From assembly GCF_037325665.1 (NCBI RefSeq), contig NC_090259.1, positions 39,545,697 to 39,609,696 on the forward strand: 64,000 nucleotides of DNA, written 5' to 3'. Position 1 is the first letter of the stretch, and each line of letters opens with the position of its first letter. This document shows positions 55,733-64,000 of this stretch, piece by piece. This DNA comes from Littorina saxatilis. Lineage: Eukaryota > Mollusca > Gastropoda > Littorinimorpha > Littorinidae. The notes under the pieces were generated by a model that had not been told where the DNA came from, ran no database searches, and saw nothing but the letters and a program-made list of their open reading frames with translations. A program made the translations under genes and the position numbers.

Positions 55733-58576
55733 CACGGGGGATAACCGGTCAAAGGCCGAACAGAAGCCGAAGGCCGCTCATGACACGTGTGAAGGCAAGT
55801 TTTGTCTGTTTTCTAGGTATTGTTTGATTTATGTGGGGATTTAAGGTAAGCTACTGATTCAGCGATGACTCAATTTGTTTCTCGATGCATAAAAAGTCAG
55901 GGAGCGATTGATATTTGCCCGTAAATGGCCTTCAAAGCTGAAAATGTCCGCGATCGAGCACCGGAAATGGCTGTTCGATGGGTTTTGCAAGTAGAAATGT
56001 GCTTTATTTCACCAAATCAGCTCGTATTTGGTGTGGGTACGGGATTCTAGAGGACGAAGGTGTCGTAAGAGGTGCAAAGAAGTGCTATTTGGGAGTAGAA
56101 TAAATCTTCCGAGACAGTAGACAAGAGAAGGTCATATTTGAGAGAAGCGCGTAGGCCGATTGTCTTTCCGACAAGCGAATGATACAGCAGATTTGACCAG
56201 AAACCTAGTCTCTAGTTTTTATGAATGAGTTTTTTAATTAAAACAATCACGAGAACTCTCTCGCTTAGCCTAATGGCTGTTCGATGGGTTTCGCAAGTAG
56301 AAATGTGCTTTATTTCACCAAATCAGCTCGTATTTGACATCGGTTTGGTATATATATATATTTTCTAATCCTACTGCGAACTGGATAGCAGACGCGGCAC
56401 GACTGTGAACCCATTTTTTACTTCAAAGTGTGGGGGGATCTTCCCACACTTTGAAGTAAACTCAGTAACTTACTTCAAAGCGTGGGACTTTTGCATCGCC
56501 TGTTTGAGCCTGATGATTTTGTCAAAAAAAATGGCAAAGTCTTTTGGATGAGTGAACAGAAAAAGTGAGCGAGCCAAGAAACATAGTGATGTTTGTTATC
56601 AGGCTTTAAGCAATGTCCCATTGTTGAGTGTGACGAAAACTCGTGGTGACGATTTTAAAACATGTTGGGTCACGCATGGTCCAATCTTACATGGTCCAAT
56701 CTTACATGGTCCAACCTTACATGGTCCAATCTTACATGGTCCAATCTTACATGGTCCATATATATTATTGGACCATGTAAGATTGGACCATGTAATATTG
56801 GACCATGTAAGGTTGGACCATGTAAGATTGGACCATATCAGGTTGGACCATATCAGGTTGGACCATGTAAGGTTGGACCATGTAATATTGGACCATGTAA
56901 GATTGGACCATGTAAGGTTGGACCATGTAAGATTGGACCATGTAAGGTTGGACCATGTAAGGTTGGACATGTAAGATTGGACGATGTAAGGTTGGACCAT
57001 GTAAGGTTGGACCATGTAAGGTTGGACCATGTAAGGTTGGACCATGTAAGATTGGACCATGTAAGGTTGGACCATGTAAGATTGGACCATGTAAGGTTGG
57101 ACCATGTAAGGTTGGACCATGTAAGATTGGACCATGTAAGGTTGGACCATGTAAGGTTGGACCATGTAAGATTGGACCATGTAAGGTTGGACCATGTAAG
57201 ATTGGACCATGTAAGGTTGGACCATGTAAGGTTGGACCATGTTATATAGGACCATGTAAGATTGGACCATGTAAGATTGGACCATGTAAGGTTGGACCAT
57301 GCAAGGTTGGACCATGCAAGGTTGGACCATGCAAGGTTGGACCATGTAAGATTGGACCATGTAAGGTTGGACCATGTAAGATTGGACCATGTAATGTTGG
57401 ACCATGTAAGATTGGACCATGTAAGATTGGACCATGCAAGATTGGACCATGTAAGATTGGACCATGTAAGGTTGGACCATGTAAGATTGGACCATGTAAG
57501 GTTGGACCATATAAGGTTGGACCATGTAAGATTGGACCATGTAAGATTGGACCATGCGTGACCCAACATGTTTTAAAATCGTCACCACGACTTTTCGTCA
57601 CACTCAACAATGGGACATTGCTTACAGCCTGATAACAAACTTCACTATGTTTCTTGGCTCCTCACTTTTTCTGTTCACTCATCCAAAAGACTGCCATTTT
57701 TTTTGACAAAATCATCAGGCTCAAACAGGCATGCAAAAGTCCCACGCTTTGAAGTAAGTTACTTCAAAGTGTGGGAAGACCCCCCCACACTTTGAAGTAA
57801 AAACTGAGTTTACTTCAAAGTGTGGGGCACATCCCCACACTTTGAAGTAATTTACTTCAAAGTGTGGGATTACTTCAAATTGTGGTGCAACAGTCGTGCC
57901 GCGTCTGCTATCCAGTTCGCGGTAGGATTAGAAAATATATATATATACCAAACCGATGTCAAATACGAGCTGATTTGGTGAAATAAAGCACATTTCTACT
58001 TGCGAAACCCATCGAACAGCCATTAGGCTAAGCGAGAGAGTTCTCGTGATTGTTTTAATTAAAAAACTCATTCGTAAAAACTAGAGACTAGGTTTCTGGT
58101 CAAAACGAATAGTTAATCTGCTGTATCATTCGCTTGTCGGAAAGACAATCGGCCTACGCGCTTCTCTCAAATATGACCTTCTCTTGTCTACTTTCATCCG
58201 AAGATTTATTCTACTCCCAAATGGCACTTCTTTGCACCTCTTATGACTCCTTCGTCCTCTAGAATCCCGTACCCACACCAAATACGAGCTGATTTGGTGA
58301 AATAAAGCACATTTCTACTTGCAAAACCCATCGAACAGCCATTTCCGGTGCTCGATCGCGGACATTTTCAGCTTTGAAGGCTATTTACGGGCAAATATCA
58401 ATCGCTCCCTGACTTTTTATGCATCGAGAAACAAATTGAGTCATCGCTGAATCAGTAGCTTACCTTAAATCCCCACATAAATCAAACAATACCTAGAAAA
58501 CAGACAAAACTTGCCTTCACACGTGTCATGAGCGGCCTTCGGCTTCTGTTCGGCCTTTGACCGGTTATCCCCCGTG
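55733..58576. mobile_element. 2.84-kb fold-back DNA element with 15-bp minisatellite loop
   Basis: Ends CACGGGGGATAACCGGTCAA and its complement; flanked by ATCAG at 55728-55732 and 58577-58581. Arms of about 1.03-1.1 kb (55733-56760 and about 57470-58576) are highly similar inverted copies with some indels. Nested hairpins of TTACTTCAAAGTGTGGG lie near the centre. A roughly 65-bp segment (GGCTGTTCGATGGGTTT...) is repeated within each arm (55969 and 56273 on the left). No transposase seen. CAC termini plus a 5-bp duplication recall Transib-type elements, but this is unproven. Confidence 0.85.
56679..57556. repeat. 15-bp minisatellite GGACCATGTAAGRTT with one orientation switch
   Basis: Five units run inverted (56679-56760), then about 52 units run forward (56768-57556). 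Most units differ only by A or G at position 13. As 15 is a multiple of three, all frames stay open in places, giving false frames of up to 329 codons. Confidence 0.97.
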
Positions 58577-58675
58577 ATCAGGTCTGTCTTGTTCAAACAG
58601 ACCTTTGCACGTGCACACTAATCACACACATGACATGGCATATCAATGAATGAAGAGAAATTATGACATCAACGG

Positions 58676-58980
58676 GGGGCCCGGTAGCTCAGTTGGTAGA
58701 GCACTGGACTTGTGATCGAAAGGTCGCAGGTTCGAATTCGGGCCGGGACGGACACGGGTCAACTTTTATGTGCAGACCCAGAGACGGAAGACATGTCCCA
58801 CCCCCGTGTCATCACAATGGCACGTAAAAGACCTTGGTCATTCTGCCATAAGTGCAGGTGGCTGAATACACCTAAACACGCAGACACCTGGGAAGCGCGA
58901 CTCCGTTGCTGCTAGCTTTCCACTGGGAGGAAGCGACCCGAATTTCCCAGCGATGGGACAATAAAGTAATGAAAATGAAA
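58676..58980 (+). mobile_element. tRNA-headed SINE (family C), well preserved
   Basis: GCCCGGTAGCTCAGTTGG, anticodon-stem-like ACTGGACTTGTGATCG and B box GGTTCGAATTC form a tRNA-like fold with GTG in the anticodon place. Ends GATGGGACAATAAAGTAAT. Confidence 0.88.
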
Positions 58981-59125
58981 GGAAATGTTTAGTGCAATGT
59001 TAAGGAAATATTCTGCTAAATTATGTCCAAAGCATCAGACAAAGAGCTATCAACTAGTTGGCTGTATAGTACTTTTGATAAGCAATCGGTTGTTTTCGTG
59101 CGTGTCTTTCCCTCTGTTTTTACAT

Positions 59126-59962
59126 TTAGTCAAGTTTTGACTAAATGTTTTAACGTAGAGGGGGGAATCGAGACGAGGGTGTGGTGTATGTGTGTGTGTG
59201 TGTGTGTTTCGGTCTGTCTGTCTGTGCGTGTGTGTGTGTGTAGAGCGATTCAGACTAAACTACTGGACCAATCTTTATGAAATTTTGCATGAGAGTTCCT
59301 GGGAATGATATCCCCGAACGTTTTTGTCATTTTTTCGATAAATGTCTTTGATGACGTCATATCTGGCTTTTTGTAAAAGTTGAGGCGGCACTGTCACACC
59401 CTCATTTTTCAATCAAATTGATTGAAATTTTGGCCAAGCAATCTTTGACGAAGGCCGGACTTCGGTATTGCATTTCAGCTTGGTGGCTTAAAAATTAATT
59501 AATGACTTTGGTCATTAAAAATCTGAAAATTGTAAAAAAATAAAAAACTGAAATTCTAAAACGATCCAAATTTACGTTCATCTTATTCTTTATCATGTTC
59601 TGATTCCAAAAACATATAAATATGTTATATTTGGATTAAAAACAAGCTCTGAAAATTAAAAATATAAAAATTATTATCAATTAAATTCCCGAAATCGATT
59701 TAAAAACAATTTCATCTTATTCCTTGTTGGTTCCTGATTCCAAAAAAACATATAGATATATGTTTGGATTAAAAACACGCTCAGAAAGTTAAAACGAAGA
59801 GAGGTACAGTAAAGCGTGTTATGAAGCACAGCGCAACTGCTACCGCGCCAAACAGGCTCGTCACTTTCACTGCCTTTTGCACTGGCGGCGGACTACGTTC
59901 AGTTTCATTCTGTGAGTTCCACAGCTTGACTAAATGTAGTAATTTCGCCTTACGCGACTTGT
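59126..59962 (+). mobile_element. Helentron-like element, family 3, third copy
   Basis: Left hairpin TTTAGTCAA/TTGACTAAA intact; CTTGACTAAATGTAG, stem-loop and ACTTGT at the right. More diverged than the copies at 7.7 and 11.2 kb. Confidence 0.75.
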
Positions 59963-60596
59963 TTTTTTTCTCCCTTTTTGTGTGTGTGTTGGTGTCGCGG
60001 TCATTAGACGTTTTGCAACATAGTGGTCTAAGAGTGACGTCCCCTCGTTATCCAGTACCACCGCTGTTTTCATCGGCAAAAGAGTGCTACCATGGCTGCC
60101 TCCCCAAACTCCTTAATGGTAAACAAACAGACCAGCATCCGCAGAGAACAACAGCGACAGCTTTGTGATAACAGAATGCAGGCTTTCAATCTTCGTACAT
60201 AGCCAGACGTACCTGACGTTCATTTGTGGAGGTACAATATATTCTCAGACAGGTGAGATAAGGCCGCTGCTAACGGCACGATATCGTTTGGCTAGCAAAT
60301 ATATGCTAGCGGCACGATATCGTTTGGTTAGGCTGCTAACGGCACGATATCGTTTGGCTAGCAAATATATGCTAGCGGCACGATATCGTTTCGCTTGGTC
60401 TTCAACCAGCAAATATGCTAACGACACGAACCACGAAAACACTTTGAACTTGTATCCTACGATCGATAACCAGGCAAGAGTGTAGTGTACGTCATACATC
60501 CTCAGCGGTCACGTCACTTTAGTAATGTATGACGTACTTCACATGGTGTCTTAGTGAATCCCGCGATATGTGTATGTTTGATTTTTATATCTCTTA

Positions 60597-60666
60597 GGCC
60601 AAAAAAAAAAAAAATTGTCTGTTTAGGGTAACATGACCAAAAAAAGTAGGGTCGGTAGGTAGGTAA

Positions 60667-60700
<34 letters not shown>

Positions 60701-60936
60701 TAAATGCTATGTTGGCTGAACATTCACTTCTTATATTTGATGAATACATGTTTCAAAACTAACGTATAAATAAAACAGAGAGAAAGGGAGAGAAAGAAAC
60801 GCCAAATGTCTCTTTTTAGCATTTTTACCTCTTTTTTTTTTTTTTTTTTTTTGAAATCAAAAAAAAGTTTTTGGGTCGGCGCCAAATCGATAGGGTCGGT
60901 CGGGTTACCCTAAACAGACAATTTTTTGTTTTGGCC
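60597..60936. mobile_element. Tourist/Harbinger-type MITE, copy D
   Basis: GGCC ends with TTA flanks (60594-60596, 60937-60939). Arms TTGTCTGTTTAGGGTAAC and GTTACCCTAAACAGACAA are perfectly complementary, yet differ from copies A-C. Confidence 0.88.
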
Positions 60937-61044
60937 TTATATATGTATATATTTTATTTATCTATTATTTTGTGTGTGTGTGGATTTGTAAAGCTGGATG
61001 AGACCGTAGCCTTAAAACTCTGGTTTATCCTGCTATAAAATAAC

Positions 61045-61077
<33 letters not shown>

Positions 61078-61231
61078 CCCCCAGTAAAAAGTGGGCTCCA
61101 ACTCTATATACTCGTACAGCACTGACGGCGGAGCAGGGGGGAGCATAGCCCCCAAACAAATGTATTGGGGGGTGTGTATTTTATTGTTTAGAGGTCAATT
61201 ATTGTTTTTGCTGGTGTTATTGATCCGCAGA

Positions 61232-61236
<5 letters not shown>

Positions 61237-61301
<65 letters not shown>

Positions 61302-61309
61302 ACACACAC
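61237..61309. repeat. (CA)n microsatellite
   Basis: Nearly pure CA tract. Confidence 0.97.
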
Positions 61310-61312
61310 AAA

Positions 61313-61489
61313 TAAACAGGTTAAAAGAAGTATAAAATGAATTAAGATTTAATCTGAAGATCCGAACAATATAAACAGGTTAAAAGAAGTACAAAATGAA
61401 TTAAGATTTAATCTGAAGATCCGAACAATATAAACAGGTTACCAGAAGTATAAAATGAATTAAGATTTAATCTGAAGATCCCAACAATA
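61313..61489. repeat. 59-bp tandem repeat, three copies
   Basis: TAAACAGGTTAAAAGAAGTA... begins at 61313, 61372 and 61431 with few differences. Confidence 0.93.
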
Positions 61490-61719
61490 ATAGTAAAGTC
61501 GAAATCACAGAATTAGCAACATCAAAGTCTTGATCACAATGTGTAGAGCCGAACAATAATACTATGACGCAAGATGTTTAAATTGAGATTGTTCGTTTCC
61601 GCATTCGAACGCTCACCTGATGTTTCATGGATTTTCTTTTTTTTAAAACCCGAGACTCTACTCATTGAGCAGTTCTCAACCCGAGATCTACTCATTCAGC
61701 AGTTCTCAACAGCCTGAGA

Positions 61720-62008
61720 GAGGGAGGGAGAGAGAGAGAGAGAGAGAGACTCTGAGAGAGAGAGAGACTCTGAGAGAGAGAGACAGACTCTGAGAGAGAG
61801 AGACTCTGAGAGAGAGAGAGAGAGCCTCGGAGAGAGAGAGAGAGAGACGGACGTACATGTAAACACCCACATCCATGACACTGACGCACGCACACACACA
61901 CACACACACACGCACGTACACACGCACAAACACTCACAAACACTCACACACACCATCGCACATACACACACACTCACTAAAACACACACACACCAATATT
62001 AACAACGA

Positions 62009-62079
<71 letters not shown>

Positions 62080-62210
62080 GGACGTACATACACCCACATC
62101 CATGACACACACACACACACACATGTCAAGGAGGCAGAGAAACTCAATGTGAGGAGAGGGAGGGGTGGAAGGAGGTGGGAGAGAGAGAGAGAGAGAGAGC
62201 CGCGCTGGGA
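61720..62210. repeat. GA and CA microsatellite cluster with two ACGGACGTACAT repeats
   Basis: GA at 61720-61850 and 62007-62078, CA between. Each GA block is followed by GACGGACGTACAT...CACCCACATCCATGACAC, so the cluster is a duplicated GA-plus-CA unit. Confidence 0.85.
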
Positions 62211-62612
62211 TCGGAACATTTTTCTCATAAACCGGAAGTGACGGAAATAAATGCTCAACTCAACAACAACAAAAAATGCCTATGCCAATGAAAATGTTGA
62301 TTGTGAGAACAACAACAATGAGAACAAGAAAGGATCCGATATCGTTTCGCTAGCATCCAAGCTCTCACAGTTGCTTCGCGTACGATATCGTTTCGCTAGC
62401 ATCCAAGCCCTCGAATTTGCTTTATATCCGATATCGTGCCGCTAGCATATATTTGCTAGCCAAACGATATCGTGCCGTTAGCCACTCCGGTGAGATAAAT
62501 ACAAACAACCCATAAAAGGCATAAGATAAGAATACGACTGGAAATGGCGAGGACATGCACAGTGATAGACGTGGTTTATGGGTCATAAATGTGTGTCATG
62601 CACTTAGTTTAA

Positions 62613-62734
<122 letters not shown>

Positions 62735-62989
62735 GGAAAATCCACATCATTCTGTACGGACTTTCACTTTCCATGGCAGTCGATCACTCTTTCCTTGCTA
62801 CAGAGAAAAAACACAACTTTGCCCTTTACTGACAGAATACTCACAGAAAAGTGCTGATGCTAAAGTGAATAGTTCTGTGAGGCAAAGTAAGTCAAGGGCA
62901 ATACTGGAAATAACAGTGACAGTCACTTTTGAAATCATTTTTATCATCACTGCACTATGAGCTGTAGAAAACTCATCGGCTGTACAATA

Positions 62990-63345
62990 TCAATCAATCA
63001 ATCAATATGAGGCTTATATCGCGCGTATTCCGTGGGTACAGTTCTAAGCGCAGGGATTTTTTTAATTATTTTTATTTTTATTTCTTTATTTTATGCAATT
63101 TATATCGCGCACATATTCAAGGCGTTGGGATTTATTTATGCCGTGTGAGATGGAATTTTTTTTACACAATACATCACGCATTCACATCGGCCAGCAGATC
63201 GCAGCCATTTCGGCGCATATCCTACTTTTCACGGCCTATTATTCCAAGTCACACGGGTATTTTGGTGGACATTTTTTTTATCTATTCCGATACAATTTTG
63301 CCAGGAAAGACCCTTTTGTCAATCGTGGGATCTTCACGTTCGTGA
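62990..63345 (-). mobile_element. SINE/LINE 3' end with (CAAT)n tail, copy 1
   Basis: Minus-strand element: (CAAT)n, then GAGGCTTATATCGCGCG, TATTCCGTGGGTACAGTTC and, further in, ACGGCCTATTATTCCAAG. The tail is the same as that of the LINE fragment at 26640-26709. Confidence 0.75.
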
Positions 63346-63717
63346 GGAAATCCCTTTACAGGGCAACAATCCTCATTTTGGTTGGTGCGCCTAATTTCCC
63401 TAGAGTGAAAGATAAAGTGGATAGTGTACCTACGAAAATCAAAACAGTGGTGGGTTGGTAGGCAAGCTATTGCTTTTCGCTATTTGCCGTGACGCCCGAT
63501 TTCAGGCCCTCGGCTGAGGGGCTAGCCTACCACCCAGCGCTACATAGCGCAGCAACTGGGCCCTGACGAAACAATACAAACAGGACGAACAATATGGAGC
63601 AAGAGTGATAGATTCTACCTATATCACTACTAATTTCTTATGGGTCGCTAGGGATGGAGAAGGGGGATGGGTCTAATGAGGGAGGGGGAGGGAATCTAAT
63701 GCAAGGGGAGGGGAATC

Positions 63718-64000
63718 TAATCAATCAATCAATCAATCAATATGAGGCTTATATCGCGTGTATTCCGTGGGTACAGTTCTAAGCGCAGGGATTTATTTTT
63801 TATTTTTTTATTTTATTTTTATTTTATGCAATTTATATCGCGCACATATTCAAGGCGCAGGGATTTATTTATGCCGTGTGAGATGGAATTTTTTTACACA
63901 ATACATCACGCATTCACATCGGCCAGCAGATCGCAGCCATTTTTGCGCATATTCTACTTTTCACGGCCTATTATTCCAAGTCACACGGGTATTTTGGTGG
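63718..64000 (-). mobile_element. SINE/LINE 3' end with (CAAT)n tail, copy 2 (cut by window end)
   Basis: Nearly the same sequence as 62990-63270, running off the window. Between the copies, 63346-63717 shows no recognised gene; AATCTAATG/GGGAGGGG repeats near 63660-63715. Confidence 0.75.

Larger units (their letters stand above)
60262..62488. mobile_element. 2.2-kb DNA element with ACGATATCGT-rich inverted ends
   Basis: GCTAACGGCACGATATCG near the left matches CGATATCGTGCCGTTAGC near the right. GGTGAGATAA flanks both sides (60252-60261, 62489-62498). Four palindromic units lie at the left (60270-60400) and four at the right (62335-62480). The interior holds MITE copy D, CA/GA microsatellites and a 59-bp triplicate. 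No transposase seen. The 8-10-bp flank fits hAT or Mutator types. Confidence 0.65.

Noticed and set aside
56599-57588. Open frames of up to 329 codons (MVQSYMVQPY, TWSNLTWSNL repeats)
   Set aside because: They are translations of a 15-bp minisatellite, open because 15 is a multiple of three; several frames and both strands are open at once.
58678-58750. Functional tRNA gene (also heads at 2030, 21218, 31678, 41551)
   Set aside because: Each tRNA-like segment runs into a conserved SINE body and tail, with target duplications around several copies.

Overview
The window looks like intron-rich, repeat-laden animal DNA, most likely from a gastropod mollusc. The evidence is GT-AG introns, tRNA-headed SINEs with CAAA or AAGAAAG tails, many microsatellites and one recognisable animal gene. 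The species call is inference; nothing is bacterial or plasmid-like.

One host gene dominates: a Polycomb-like (PCL; PHF1/MTF2/PHF19 type) gene on the + strand. Thirteen coding exons were placed by hand between about 17,581 and 43,116. In order they encode a Tudor domain, PHD1, PHD2, the DNA-binding winged helix (EH domain) and a C-terminal chromo-like domain. Splice phases join correctly at every junction except one: a small exon between 23,333 and 24,582 is not found. The acceptor and first 54 bases of the winged-helix exon lie in an 11-copy, 97-bp tandem array (37,363-38,431). A candidate promoter with a YY1-type motif lies near 15,060.

Layout. 1-14 kb: microsatellites, a Myb/SANT-like exon fragment (-), two opposed SINEs, an inverted-repeat element at 7.2 kb, Helentron-like elements and a 1.1-kb GA/ACTAAG satellite. 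14-17.5 kb: promoter area and inverted-repeat elements. 17.6-43.1 kb: the PCL gene, its introns filled with SINEs, MITEs, Helentron-like elements, a 5-kb inverted-repeat fossil (26.2-31.4 kb), a BED-like fragment and a LINE 3' end. 43.1-55.3 kb: degenerate tandem repeats that look like ancestral 3' UTR, broken up by a hAT remnant, a 200-bp N gap, a P2X7-C-like terminal exon (+), a THAP-type gene relic (-), pogo-like MITEs and nested Helentron-like copies. 55.7-58.6 kb: a 2.84-kb fold-back element with a 15-bp minisatellite loop. 58.6-64 kb: a SINE, a Helentron-like copy, a 2.2-kb element with ACGATATCGT-rich ends, and SINE/LINE tails.

The strongest novel signals are: (1) the tandem amplification of a splice acceptor inside PCL; (2) four unrelated-in-sequence element families sharing one end architecture, with an in-window duplicate that preserves the empty insertion site; (3) Harbinger/Tourist-type MITEs whose two arms change together between copies; and (4) the large fold-back element.
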